64,000 nucleotides of DNA from Acerihabitans sp035013185. GTDB taxonomy: Bacteria > Pseudomonadota > Gammaproteobacteria > Enterobacterales > Enterobacteriaceae. The stretch is from assembly GCF_035013185.1 (NCBI RefSeq), contig NZ_JAYGJO010000001.1, forward strand, positions 186,001 through 250,000, given 5' to 3'. The notes beneath the pieces are model-generated. The model did no database searches and was not told where the DNA came from. It saw only the letters and a program-made list of their open reading frames with translations. The translations under genes and the position numbers were made by a program. Of this stretch, positions 42,548 through 51,746 are shown in pieces. Positions within the stretch are counted from its first letter, which is position 1; each line of letters opens with the position of its first letter.

Positions 42548-43096
42548 ATGCATGAACATAAACCACCGCATGAGCAAGCCAGTGAGCAATGCCATTGCCA
42601 CGCCGACGGGCACAATGAGACTGAGGTCTTTGTCCTGAGCAGCCAGGAACGCGATGCTATCGAACATGAAAAACATCACTACGAGGATGCGCGCGCCGTC
42701 TCTATTGAAGCACTGAAAATTGTGCAAAAACAACGGGGTTGGGTGCCTGATGGTGCTATAGACGCCATCGCTGACGTCCTGGGGATCCCAGGCAGTGATG
42801 TGGAAGGCGTGGCAACCTTTTATAGCCAGATTTTCCGCCAGCCGGTGGGGCGCCATATTATTCGCTATTGCGACAGCGTGGTTTGCCATATTACCGGTTA
42901 TCAGGGGATCCAGGCAGCGCTTGAGCAGTCACTGAATATTAAGCCCGGCCAGACCACCGATGATGGGCGCTTTACCCTGCTGCCCACTTGTTGTCTGGGC
43001 AACTGCGACAAAGGGCCGACCATGATGATTGATGATGACACCCACGTTCATCTGACGCCGGAAGGTATCGGCTCGCTACTGGAGCAGTATCGATGA
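42548..43096 (+). CDS. nuoE: NADH-quinone oxidoreductase subunit E
   Basis: 182 residues against 166 in E. coli. Thioredoxin-like 24 kDa subunit holding the 2Fe-2S cluster N1a. Ligands: Cys108 and Cys113 (YCDSVVC), then Cys149 and Cys153 (CCLGNC). The extra length is an N-terminal insertion of about 16 residues rich in His and Cys (EQCHCHADGHNE) before the normal FVLSSQERDAIEHE start. Overlaps nuoF by four bases. Confidence 0.97.
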   Translation: MHEHKPPHEQASEQCHCHADGHNETEVFVLSSQERDAIEHEKHHYEDARAVSIEALKIVQKQRGWVPDGAIDAIADVLGIPGSDVEGVATFYSQIFRQPVGRHIIRYCDSVVCHITGYQGIQAALEQSLNIKPGQTTDDGRFTLLPTCCLGNCDKGPTMMIDDDTHVHLTPEGIGSLLEQYR

Positions 43097-44442
43097 TAAA
43101 AGATATTGTGCGCACCGCCGAAATGCATCCGTTGACCTGGCGTCTGCGCGATGACCACCAGCCGGTGTGGTTTGACGAATATCGTGCCAAAAACGGCTAT
43201 GCTGGTGCGGATAAAGCCCTCAAGGGCATGTCACCGGATGAGATCGTGGCCCAGGTTAAGGACTCCGGTCTGAAAGGGCGGGGCGGGGCGGGATTTTCCA
43301 CCGGCCTGAAATGGAGCCTGATGCCGAAGGATCCCAGCATGGACATCCGTTATTTGCTGTGTAACGCGGATGAAATGGAGCCTGGCACCTATAAAGACCG
43401 TTTGTTGATGGAACAACTACCACATATGTTGGTGGAGGGCATGCTGATCGCTGCCTTTGCGCTGAAAGCCTATCGTGGTTATATTTTTTTACGTGGCGAA
43501 TATGTTGAGGCGGCGGTACATCTGCGGCGCGCCATAAGCGAAGCGCAGCAGGCCGGTTATCTGGGTAAAAATATTCTCGGTACCGGGTTTGATTTCGAAC
43601 TGATTGTCCATACCGGTGCTGGTCGTTACATTTGTGGTGAAGAAACCGCCCTGATCAACTCCCTCGAAGGACGGCGTGCCAATCCGCGCTCAAAACCCCC
43701 TTTCCCCGCCACCTCAGGCGCATGGGGCAAGCCCACTTGCGTTAATAACGTGGAAACCCTGTGCAACGTCCCGGCCATTCTTGAATATGGCGTGGAGTGG
43801 TACAAGGGTATCAGTGCAGGCAAAAGCAACGATACCGGCACCAAGATGATGGGGTTCTCCGGGCGGGTCAAACACCCAGGTTTATGGGAATTGCCGTTCG
43901 GCATCTCGGCTCGGGAAATCCTTGAGGATTATGCCGGCGGTATGCGTGACGGACTGACGCTAAAGGCATGGCAACCGGGTGGTGCCGGCACCGATTTTCT
44001 CACCGCCGATCATTTGGATTTGCCGATGGATTTCGAACACATCGGCAAGGCCGGCAGTCGTTTGGGCACCGCGCTGGCCATGGCGGTGGATAACGAAATC
44101 AATATGGTGTCGTTGACCCGCAATCTGGAAGAGTTTTTCTCGCGTGAATCCTGCGGCTGGTGTACCCCCTGCCGCGATGGCCTGCCCTGGAGCGTGAAAC
44201 TACTGCGTGCCATTGAAAACGGTGAAGGGCAACCGGGTGACATTGAGACACTCGAACAGCTGTGTCGGTTTCTCGGCCCGGGTAAGACGTTTTGTGCCCA
44301 TGCGCCAGGTGCTGTGGAGCCCTTGCAGAGTGCCATTAAATATTTCCGGGCTGAATTTGAAGCGGGAATTGCAACGCAGCATATCGGTAATACCCGCGCC
44401 ATTGCCGGTATTCAGCCAAATTTGCTGAAAGCGCGTTGGTAA
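43093..44442 (+). CDS. nuoF: NADH-quinone oxidoreductase subunit F
   Basis: 449 residues (E. coli 445). NADH-binding 51 kDa subunit with FMN and 4Fe-4S cluster N3. Glycine-rich GLKGRGGAGFSTGLKW (FMN/NADH), GAGRYICGEETALI, and the cluster motif SRESCGWCTPCRDG plus a distal Cys in GKTFCAHA. Accepts hydride from NADH at the tip of the peripheral arm. Separated from nuoG by 217 bases that contain an ERIC repeat. Confidence 0.98.
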   Translation: MIKDIVRTAEMHPLTWRLRDDHQPVWFDEYRAKNGYAGADKALKGMSPDEIVAQVKDSGLKGRGGAGFSTGLKWSLMPKDPSMDIRYLLCNADEMEPGTYKDRLLMEQLPHMLVEGMLIAAFALKAYRGYIFLRGEYVEAAVHLRRAISEAQQAGYLGKNILGTGFDFELIVHTGAGRYICGEETALINSLEGRRANPRSKPPFPATSGAWGKPTCVNNVETLCNVPAILEYGVEWYKGISAGKSNDTGTKMMGFSGRVKHPGLWELPFGISAREILEDYAGGMRDGLTLKAWQPGGAGTDFLTADHLDLPMDFEHIGKAGSRLGTALAMAVDNEINMVSLTRNLEEFFSRESCGWCTPCRDGLPWSVKLLRAIENGEGQPGDIETLEQLCRFLGPGKTFCAHAPGAVEPLQSAIKYFRAEFEAGIATQHIGNTRAIAGIQPNLLKARW

Positions 44443-44484
44443 CCCTGCATCCGGATCGCGTGCGAACGTGACGCGCCGGATGTC

Positions 44485-44609
44485 ATACCCAAAAGATCTT
44501 GCGTTGCACGAAGGCGGCAAACGAGTGAATCCCGATGAGCTTACATCAGTATGTTATTTGGGTGAACGAGAGCAGCCAACATGCTTGTAACGGCAAAGAT
44601 GAAGGGTAT
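44485..44609 (+). repeat. ERIC element, copy B (complete), between nuoF and nuoG
   Basis: 125 bases from ATACCC (44485) to GGGTAT (44604-44609). Core AACGAGTGAATCCCGATGAGCTTACATCAGTATGTTATTTGGGTGAACGAG in the centre corresponds to both standard ERIC primer regions. Lies inside the nuo operon and so is transcribed in the nuo mRNA, where it should fold into a long stem-loop. Confidence 0.92.
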
Positions 44610-44659
44610 ACCGAGACGCATTTTGATTAACGCCTGCTAATTGCGGGACACACGGAAGC

Positions 44660-47398
44660 ATGCTGACTATGGCTACCATTCATGTAGACGGCAAAGAATA
44701 CGAAGTTGACGGGTCCGACAACCTGCTAAAGGCTTGTCTTTCCCTGGGACTCGATATTCCTTATTTTTGCTGGCATCCGGCGCTGGGCAGCGTCGGCGCT
44801 TGCCGCCAGTGCGCGGTTAAGCAATACCAAAACGCCGAAGATACGCGCGGACGTCTGGTCATGTCCTGTATGACCCCGGCGACTGACGGCACCTTTATCT
44901 CCATAGCGGACGAAGAGGCGCAGCAATTTCGCAAAAGCGTCGTGGAATGGTTGATGACCAACCACCCGCACGATTGTCCGGTGTGTGAGGAGGGTGGCAA
45001 CTGCCATCTGCAGGATATGACGGTCATGACTGGCCAGAATTTCCGCCGCTATCGCTTTACCAAACGCACTCATCACAATCAGTATCTCGGCCCGTTTATC
45101 TCTCATGAGATGAACCGCTGCATCGCCTGTTACCGGTGTGTACGTTATTATAAAGATTATGCCGACGGTACCGATCTCGGGGTGTATGGCGCCCATGATA
45201 ACGTCTATTTCGGCCGTCCCCAGGACGGTGTGCTGGAAAGCGAGTTTGCCGGCAACCTGGTGGAAGTTTGCCCCACCGGCGTGTTTACCGATAAAACCCA
45301 CTCAGAACGCTATAATCGCAAATGGGACATGCAGTTCGCTCCCAGTGTCTGCCAACAGTGCAGCGTGGGATGCAATACCAGTCCTGGCGAGCGTTATGGT
45401 GAACTCAGACGTATCGAAAACCGCTTTAACGGCAGCGTAAATCACTATTTCCTCTGCGATCGTGGTCGCTTTGGTTACGGCTATGTCAATCTTAAGGATC
45501 GCCCACGTCACCCGTTACAACGCCGTGGCGATGACTGGATTGCCCTGAACGCCGAGCAGGCGATGCAAGGTGCAGCCGATGCGCTGCGCCAGGCGAAAAA
45601 AATGATCGGCATCGGCTCGCCGCGCGCCAGCGTGGAGAGCAATTTCGCCCTGCGCGATTTAGTGGGGGCCGATAATTTCTATACCGGTGTCTCCGGGGAC
45701 GAACAGGCACGGTTGGAGCTGATGCTCAGCGTGCTGCGCGACGGGGGCATCCATACCCCTTCCCTGCGTGATATGGAAACGTATGACGCCGTGCTGATCC
45801 TGGGCGAGGATGTCACCCAGACCGGTGCGCGCATTGCGCTGGCGGTACGCCAGGCCGTGAAGGGCAAAGCCCGGGAAATGGCCGCTGCGCAGAAAGTTGC
45901 CGATTGGCAAATCGCCGCTATTCAAAACATCGGTCAGCATGCCAAGCACCCGCTGTTTATTACCAGCGTTGATAGCACCAGGCTCGACGATCTGGCTGCC
46001 TGGAGCTATCGGGCACCGGTGGAGGACCAGGCTCGTCTGGGCTTCGCCATCGCCCATGCTCTGGACGAAAATGCACCGGCAGTGTCTGATTTGGACGATG
46101 CGTTGCGGTCTAAGCTCGACGTTGTCGTGCAGGCCTTGGCCGGCGCCCGCCGACCGCTGATCATTTCGGGCAGTGGTGCCGGTAGTCTGGCCATGATTAG
46201 CGCCGCCGCCAACGTCGCCCAAGCGCTAAAAGCACGCGGTGCTGACGTGGGCATCAGTTTTGTCGCGCAGTACGCCAACAGTATGGGACTGGCGCTGATC
46301 GGCGGCGGTTCCCTTGACCAGGCTCTGGATCAAGTCGAACAGGGCGCGGCGGATAGCGTTATTGTGTTGGAAAACGACCTGTATCGTCATGCACCAGCGC
46401 AGCGAGTGGATGCGGCGCTGGCCAAGGTCATTAATCTGATTGTCGTTGACCACCAACGCACCGCCATTATGGATCACGCCAATCTGATTTTGCCGGCAGC
46501 CAGCTTTGCTGAAAGCGACGGCACGCTGGTTAATCAGGAAGGACGTGCGCAGCGCTTTTTCCAGGTTTACGATCCGGCCTATTATGACGATACGGTGGTG
46601 ATGCTCGAGAGCTGGCGTTGGCTGCATTCGCTGCATTCCACCTATCTTAAACGCCATGTGGACTGGACCCAGTTCGATCAGATTATTGCTGCTTGCGCTG
46701 AGGCGTTGCCACAATTGGCCGGTATTATCGAGGCTGCGCCGAACGCCAACTTCCGCGTTAGCGGACAGAAACTGGCGCGTGAACCGCATCGCTACAGCGG
46801 CCGTACCGCCATGCGCGCCAACATTGACGTGCATGAACCGCGTCAGCCGCAGGATAAAGACACCATGTTTGCCTTTTCAATGGAAGGCAACAGCAGCCCA
46901 CAGGGACAAAGCAAGCAGGTGGCTTTTGCCTGGGCACCTGGCTGGAACTCGCCGCAGGCCTGGAATAAATTCCAGGATGAAGTGGGTGGCCATTTGCGCC
47001 ATGGCGATCCCGGCGTGCGTTTGTTGGAGGCCGGTGAGGGTCGGTTAGCCTATTTTACCGAGATTCCGGCAGCTTACATCGCCATAGATGATGGTCATTG
47101 GCGTGTTGCGCCGTATTACCATCTGTTTGGCAGCGAAGAGACCTCCCAACGCTCGGCAGTCATTCAAGAGCGGATGCCCGAGCCTTATATCATGGTCAGC
47201 CGCCAGGATGAACAGCGACTGGGAGTGAACAGCGGTACACTGCTGGAATTTAGCTGTGATGGACAATCCCTGCGTCTGCCGGTGCGTTTTAGCGACGCTC
47301 TGGCTGCTGGCCAAGTGGGGCTACCGCTCGGTCTGCCCGGCATTCCGCCGGTATGGGTGGGGCAACGCATTGAGCATGTACGGGAGGCCGCGTTATGA
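44660..47398 (+). CDS. nuoG: NADH-quinone oxidoreductase subunit G
   Basis: 912 residues (E. coli 908). Largest subunit, with an Fe-S electron wire. N-terminal 2Fe-2S ferredoxin (GLDIPYFCWHPALGSVGACRQCAV), a His/Cys 4Fe-4S motif (HPHDCPVCEEGGNCHLQD), CX2CX2C of clusters N6-like (CIACYRCVRYY) with VCPTGV, and the extra N7 site (CQQCSVGC) typical of enteric NuoG. The remainder is a molybdopterin-oxidoreductase-like domain without cofactor. Start as in E. coli (ML-MATIHVDGKEYEV). Overlaps nuoH by four bases. Confidence 0.98.
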   Translation: MLTMATIHVDGKEYEVDGSDNLLKACLSLGLDIPYFCWHPALGSVGACRQCAVKQYQNAEDTRGRLVMSCMTPATDGTFISIADEEAQQFRKSVVEWLMTNHPHDCPVCEEGGNCHLQDMTVMTGQNFRRYRFTKRTHHNQYLGPFISHEMNRCIACYRCVRYYKDYADGTDLGVYGAHDNVYFGRPQDGVLESEFAGNLVEVCPTGVFTDKTHSERYNRKWDMQFAPSVCQQCSVGCNTSPGERYGELRRIENRFNGSVNHYFLCDRGRFGYGYVNLKDRPRHPLQRRGDDWIALNAEQAMQGAADALRQAKKMIGIGSPRASVESNFALRDLVGADNFYTGVSGDEQARLELMLSVLRDGGIHTPSLRDMETYDAVLILGEDVTQTGARIALAVRQAVKGKAREMAAAQKVADWQIAAIQNIGQHAKHPLFITSVDSTRLDDLAAWSYRAPVEDQARLGFAIAHALDENAPAVSDLDDALRSKLDVVVQALAGARRPLIISGSGAGSLAMISAAANVAQALKARGADVGISFVAQYANSMGLALIGGGSLDQALDQVEQGAADSVIVLENDLYRHAPAQRVDAALAKVINLIVVDHQRTAIMDHANLILPAASFAESDGTLVNQEGRAQRFFQVYDPAYYDDTVVMLESWRWLHSLHSTYLKRHVDWTQFDQIIAACAEALPQLAGIIEAAPNANFRVSGQKLAREPHRYSGRTAMRANIDVHEPRQPQDKDTMFAFSMEGNSSPQGQSKQVAFAWAPGWNSPQAWNKFQDEVGGHLRHGDPGVRLLEAGEGRLAYFTEIPAAYIAIDDGHWRVAPYYHLFGSEETSQRSAVIQERMPEPYIMVSRQDEQRLGVNSGTLLEFSCDGQSLRLPVRFSDALAAGQVGLPLGLPGIPPVWVGQRIEHVREAAL

Positions 47399-48372
47399 GT
47401 TGGTTAACATCGGATGTGATTGACATCATATTGACGGTATTAAAGGCGATAGTGATTCTGCTGGTGGTGGTGACCTGCGGCGCGTATATGAGTTTTGCCG
47501 AACGGCGCCTGCTCGGTCTGTTCCAGAATCGTTACGGGCCTAACCGCGTCGGCTGGGGCGGTTCGCTGCAGCTGGTGGCGGATATGCTGAAAATGTTCTT
47601 TAAAGAGGACTGGATCCCGCCGTTTTCCGATCGCATGATCTTTACCCTGGCGCCAGTCATTGCGTTCACTGCGCTGTTGGTCTCGTTCACGATTATTCCG
47701 GTCAGCCCCACCTGGGTGGTATCGGATCTGAATATCGGCGTGCTGTTCTTTTTGATGATGGCGGGGCTGGCGGTATATGCGGTGCTGTTCGCCGGTTGGT
47801 CAAGCAATAATAAATACTCCCTGTTAGGTGCCATGCGCGCCTCGGCGCAGACGCTGAGCTATGAGGTGTTCCTCGGGCTCTCGCTGATGGGGGTGGTTGC
47901 GCGGGCCGGATCCTTTAGTCTGGGCGACATCGTCGCTTCACAGGCCCATTTGTGGAATATCATTCCGCAGTTCTTTGGTTTTGCGACCTTTGTATTGGCC
48001 GGTATTGCGGTATGTCACCGCCATCCGTTCGATCAGCCGGAAGCAGAGCAGGAGTTGGCGGATGGCTACCATATAGAATATTCCGGCATGAAGTTTGGTC
48101 TGTTTTTCGTCGGTGAATATATCGGCATCGTCACGGTATCGGCGCTGATCGTCACGCTGTTTTTTGGTGGCTGGCAGGGACCGTGGTTACCGCCTTTTTG
48201 CTGGTTTGCCATCAAAACCGCCTTTTTTATGATGATGTTTATCCTGATCCGAGCGGCGCTACCCCGACCGCGTTATGACCAGGTGATGTCCTTCGGTTGG
48301 ACCATCTGCCTGCCGTTGACGCTGCTGAATCTGCTGGCGACGGCTGCGGTCATTTTATACAACGCTCAATGA
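47395..48372 (+). CDS. nuoH: NADH-quinone oxidoreductase subunit H
   Basis: 325 residues, E. coli length. Eight-helix membrane subunit forming much of the quinone tunnel at the junction with NuoB/D. Signatures: AERRLLGLFQNRYGPNRVGWGGSLQLVADMLKMFFKED and CHRHPFDQPEAEQELADGYHIEYSGMKFGLFF with conserved Glu residues. Starts inside the nuoG stop. Confidence 0.98.
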   Translation: MSWLTSDVIDIILTVLKAIVILLVVVTCGAYMSFAERRLLGLFQNRYGPNRVGWGGSLQLVADMLKMFFKEDWIPPFSDRMIFTLAPVIAFTALLVSFTIIPVSPTWVVSDLNIGVLFFLMMAGLAVYAVLFAGWSSNNKYSLLGAMRASAQTLSYEVFLGLSLMGVVARAGSFSLGDIVASQAHLWNIIPQFFGFATFVLAGIAVCHRHPFDQPEAEQELADGYHIEYSGMKFGLFFVGEYIGIVTVSALIVTLFFGGWQGPWLPPFCWFAIKTAFFMMMFILIRAALPRPRYDQVMSFGWTICLPLTLLNLLATAAVILYNAQ

Positions 48373-48386
48373 GGGGTGAATAAACC

Positions 48387-48929
48387 ATGACGTTAAAAGA
48401 GTTAGTGTATGGTGCAGGCACCCAGCTACGCAGTATCTGGATGATCGGCATGCAGGCGTTCAGCAAGCGTGAAACGCAAATGTACCCGGACGTGCCGGTG
48501 AATCCGCCACCGCGTTTTCGTGGCCGCATTGTGCTTACGCGCGACCCGGACGGTGAGGAGCGCTGTGTGGCTTGCAACCTGTGCGCTGTGGCCTGTCCGG
48601 TCAGTTGCATTTCGCTGCAAAAAGCCGAGACCGCCGACGGCCGCTGGTATCCGGAGTTTTTTCGCATCAATTTCTCCCGCTGCATTTTTTGCGGGTTATG
48701 CGAAGAAGCCTGTCCGACTACCGCTATCCAGCTTACGCCCGATTTTGAAATGGGCGAGTTTAAGCGTCAGGATCTGGTGTATGAAAAAGAACATTTGCTG
48801 ATTTCGGGGCCGGGTAAATATCCGGAATATAATTTTTATCGGATGGCCGGTATGGCGATCGATGGGAAAGATAAAGGCGAAGCGGAAAACGAAGCCAAGC
48901 CTATCGACGTCAAAGGTTTGCTGCCCTAA
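48387..48929 (+). CDS. nuoI: NADH-quinone oxidoreductase subunit I
   Basis: 180 residues, E. coli length. Bears the two 4Fe-4S clusters N6a and N6b between NuoG and NuoB. Two ferredoxin motifs CX2CX2CX3CP: CVACNLCAVACP and CIFCGLCEEACP. Amphipathic N-terminus (LRSIWMIGMQAFSKRET) lies on the membrane. Confidence 0.98.
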   Translation: MTLKELVYGAGTQLRSIWMIGMQAFSKRETQMYPDVPVNPPPRFRGRIVLTRDPDGEERCVACNLCAVACPVSCISLQKAETADGRWYPEFFRINFSRCIFCGLCEEACPTTAIQLTPDFEMGEFKRQDLVYEKEHLLISGPGKYPEYNFYRMAGMAIDGKDKGEAENEAKPIDVKGLLP

Positions 48930-48939
48930 GGAGTTAAGC

Positions 48940-49500
48940 ATGGAAGTCGCTTTTTATTTGTCCGGACTGGTGGCGATACTGGCTACGCTGCGGGTGATTA
49001 CCCACACGCATCCAGTGCACGCACTGTTGTATTTAATCATCTCGCTGTTGGCGATTGCCTGCGTGTTCTTTTCGCTCGGGGCCTACTTTGCCGGTGCGCT
49101 GGAAATCATCGTTTACGCCGGCGCCATCATGGTGCTGTTTGTGTTTGTGGTGATGATGCTTAATCTGGGGGCTGCGGATGTGCGCCAAGAACGTGCCTGG
49201 CTGACCCCCTCGGTCTGGATCGGGCCAAGCATTATGTCCTTGCTGCTGCTGGGCGTGCTGATCCGGGCGATTATCGATCTGCGCGATCACGGCATCACTG
49301 GCGATATCATCAGCGCCAAGTCGGTGGGTATCGCGTTGTTCGGTCCTTATGTTCTGGCTGTGGAGTTGGCTTCCATGCTGCTGCTGGCCGGGCTGGTGGT
49401 GGCGTTTCACCTGGGGCGTGAAGATCGCGAAGGCGACACGCACAATAAAGGGCCTAACGTCACCAATGCCACTAAAAGAAAATCGGAGGAGCAATCATGA
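48940..49500 (+). CDS. nuoJ: NADH-quinone oxidoreductase subunit J
   Basis: 186 residues (E. coli 184). Five-helix membrane subunit; helix 3 with the pi-bulge (SLGAYFAGALEIIVYAGAIMVLFVFVVMM) is conserved. Start ATG 48940 with AAGGAG upstream, corresponding to E. coli MEFAFYICG; a longer in-frame start inside nuoI is not credible. C-terminal tail is charged. Overlaps nuoK by four bases. Confidence 0.97.
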   Translation: MEVAFYLSGLVAILATLRVITHTHPVHALLYLIISLLAIACVFFSLGAYFAGALEIIVYAGAIMVLFVFVVMMLNLGAADVRQERAWLTPSVWIGPSIMSLLLLGVLIRAIIDLRDHGITGDIISAKSVGIALFGPYVLAVELASMLLLAGLVVAFHLGREDREGDTHNKGPNVTNATKRKSEEQS

Positions 49501-49799
49501 TCCCGTTAACGCACGGACTCGTTTTGGCCGCCATCCTGTTCGTCTTGGGTTTGACCGGGATGCTGATTCGCCGCAATTTGCTGTTTATGTTGCTGGGGCT
49601 TGAGATCATGATCAACGCTTGTGCTTTGGCGTTTGTGGTCGCCGGCAGTTACTGGGGGCAGGCGGACGGGCAGGTGATGTATATCCTGACTATCAGCCTC
49701 GGTGCGGCTGAGGCCAGTATCGGTCTGGCGCTGTTACTGCAGTTGCACCGCCGTCGGCAATCCCTGAATATCGATTCAGCCAGCGAGATGCACGGATGA
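49497..49799 (+). CDS. nuoK: NADH-quinone oxidoreductase subunit K
   Basis: 100 residues, the E. coli length. Three-helix antiporter-like subunit with conserved membrane Glu residues (GLEIMINACALAF; ISLGAAEASIGLALLLQLHRRR). Overlaps nuoJ and nuoL by four bases each. Confidence 0.98.
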   Translation: MIPLTHGLVLAAILFVLGLTGMLIRRNLLFMLLGLEIMINACALAFVVAGSYWGQADGQVMYILTISLGAAEASIGLALLLQLHRRRQSLNIDSASEMHG

Positions 49800-51640
49800 A
49801 CCTACTCTATTTAACAATTTTAATTCCCTTACTGGGATACGTGCTGCTGGCGTTTTCGCGCGGCCGCTGGTCGGAAAACCTCTCTGCCACCGTCGGTGTG
49901 GGTTGCATTGGGCTGGCTGCGTTGACCACTCTGTGGGTAGGCATTGACTACCTGAGTCACCGTCCCAGCGATACTGCGGTATTCAACCAGCCGTTGTGGA
50001 CCTGGATCGCGGTGGATAATTTTAAGATTGCCTTCACCCTGACCCTGGACGGCCTGTCGCTGACCATGCTGTCGGTAGTGACCGGCGTGGGTTTTTTAAT
50101 CCACCTGTTTGCGTCCTGGTACATGCGCGGTGACAAAGGGTATTCGCGCTTTTTCGCTTACACCAACCTGTTTATCGCCAGCATGGCACTGCTGGTGCTG
50201 GGTGATAATCTGCTGTTGATGTATCTCGGTTGGGAAGGGGTAGGGTTGTGCAGCTATTTGCTGATTGGCTTTTATTACAGCGAATCGAAAAATGGCGCCG
50301 CAGCGATGAAAGCCTTTATCGTGACCCGTGTCGGCGACGTGCTGCTGGCGTTTGCCATGTTTATTCTCTACCGCGAACTGGGTACCTTGAATTTCCGCGA
50401 GTTGATGGTGCTGGCACCACAACATTTGGCGGCAGGATCCACCGCGATTAACTGGGCGACGCTAATGCTGCTCGGCGGCGCGGTGGGTAAATCGGCTCAA
50501 CTGCCGTTACAAACCTGGCTGGCCGATGCCATGGCCGGTCCTACCCCGGTTTCGGCGTTAATCCACGCCGCTACCATGGTGACCGCCGGGGTCTATCTGA
50601 TCGCCCGTACCCACGGTCTGTTTCTCATGGCGCCCGAGGTACTCAACCTGGTCGGTGTGGTCGGCGCGGTGACGCTGGTGCTGGCAGGATTTGCTGCGCT
50701 GGTACAAACCGACATCAAACGTGTACTGGCGTACTCGACCATGAGCCAAATCGGCTATATGTTTTTGGCGCTGGGTGTTCATGCTTGGGATGCGGCGATC
50801 TTCCACCTGATGACGCACGCCTTCTTCAAGGCACTGCTGTTCCTGTCGTCGGGGTCGGTGATCCTGGCCTGCCACCACGAGCAGAATATCTTCCGCATGG
50901 GTGGGCTGCGTAAATCGCTGCCGCTGGTGTACATCTGCTTCCTGGTGGGCGGCGCATCGCTAGCGGCTTTGCCGATTGTCACTGCCGGATTCTACAGCAA
51001 GGATGAAATTCTGTGGGGTGCCATGGCCAACGGCCATATTAATCTGATGTTCGCGGGAATCATCGGGGCGCTCTTAACCTCGCTGTATACCTTCCGAATG
51101 ATCTTTATCGTGTTTCACGGCAAAGAACAGATCAAGGCCCACGCAGGCAAGGGCATTAGCCATCATCTGCCGCTGCTGATACTGCTGGCATTGTCGACCT
51201 TTATCGGCGCGCTGATAGCACCACCGCTGGCGGGCGTGTTACCAGAGAACCACTTTGGCGAAGACGGTAAAATGATGCTGGAGATGGTATCCGGTGCGAT
51301 CGTTATTATCGGCATTCTGATCGCCGCAGCGTTGTATCTTGGCAAACGCAGCCTGGTCAATGCGGTGGCCGCCAGTGCACCAGGCCGTTTCTTCACGGTC
51401 TGGTGGTATAACGCCTGGGGATTTGACTGGTTATACGACAAACTGTTTGTCAGAACTTTCCTGAGTATTGCCCGGCTACTGCAGCGGGATCCGCTAAATG
51501 CCATGCTTAACATTCCGGCGGTGTTGGCCCGTTGGGGCGGGCGCGGTCTGCTCTTAAGCGAAAGCGGACAGTTGCGCTGGTATGCGGCATCCATGAGTTT
51601 AGGCGCCGTGATTGTGGTGGCGCTGCTGATATTTGTATAA
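49796..51640 (+). CDS. nuoL: NADH-quinone oxidoreductase subunit L
   Basis: 614 residues (E. coli 613). Distal antiporter-like proton channel of the membrane arm, with a long C-terminal lateral helix (HL) running along NuoM and NuoN. Conserved GWEGVGLCSYLLIGFYY with its membrane Glu, QLPLQTWLADAMAGPTPVSALIHAATMVTAGVYL, and TDIKRVLAYSTMSQIGYMFLALG. Confidence 0.98.
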   Translation: MNLLYLTILIPLLGYVLLAFSRGRWSENLSATVGVGCIGLAALTTLWVGIDYLSHRPSDTAVFNQPLWTWIAVDNFKIAFTLTLDGLSLTMLSVVTGVGFLIHLFASWYMRGDKGYSRFFAYTNLFIASMALLVLGDNLLLMYLGWEGVGLCSYLLIGFYYSESKNGAAAMKAFIVTRVGDVLLAFAMFILYRELGTLNFRELMVLAPQHLAAGSTAINWATLMLLGGAVGKSAQLPLQTWLADAMAGPTPVSALIHAATMVTAGVYLIARTHGLFLMAPEVLNLVGVVGAVTLVLAGFAALVQTDIKRVLAYSTMSQIGYMFLALGVHAWDAAIFHLMTHAFFKALLFLSSGSVILACHHEQNIFRMGGLRKSLPLVYICFLVGGASLAALPIVTAGFYSKDEILWGAMANGHINLMFAGIIGALLTSLYTFRMIFIVFHGKEQIKAHAGKGISHHLPLLILLALSTFIGALIAPPLAGVLPENHFGEDGKMMLEMVSGAIVIIGILIAAALYLGKRSLVNAVAASAPGRFFTVWWYNAWGFDWLYDKLFVRTFLSIARLLQRDPLNAMLNIPAVLARWGGRGLLLSESGQLRWYAASMSLGAVIVVALLIFV

Positions 51641-51746
51641 CAATAGCATTAATGATACGTGAGGAGCGAAAGTGGCACCGGTTGTATCGCCGCCTTCGCT
51701 CCGCAGCAAAATTTCAGGTTATTTCAATTTAGGGACGCACAACGCC

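Noticed and set aside
45659..46834. Two minus-strand frames of 187 and 202 codons within nuoG
   Set aside because: Antisense shadows of nuoG without translation signals.
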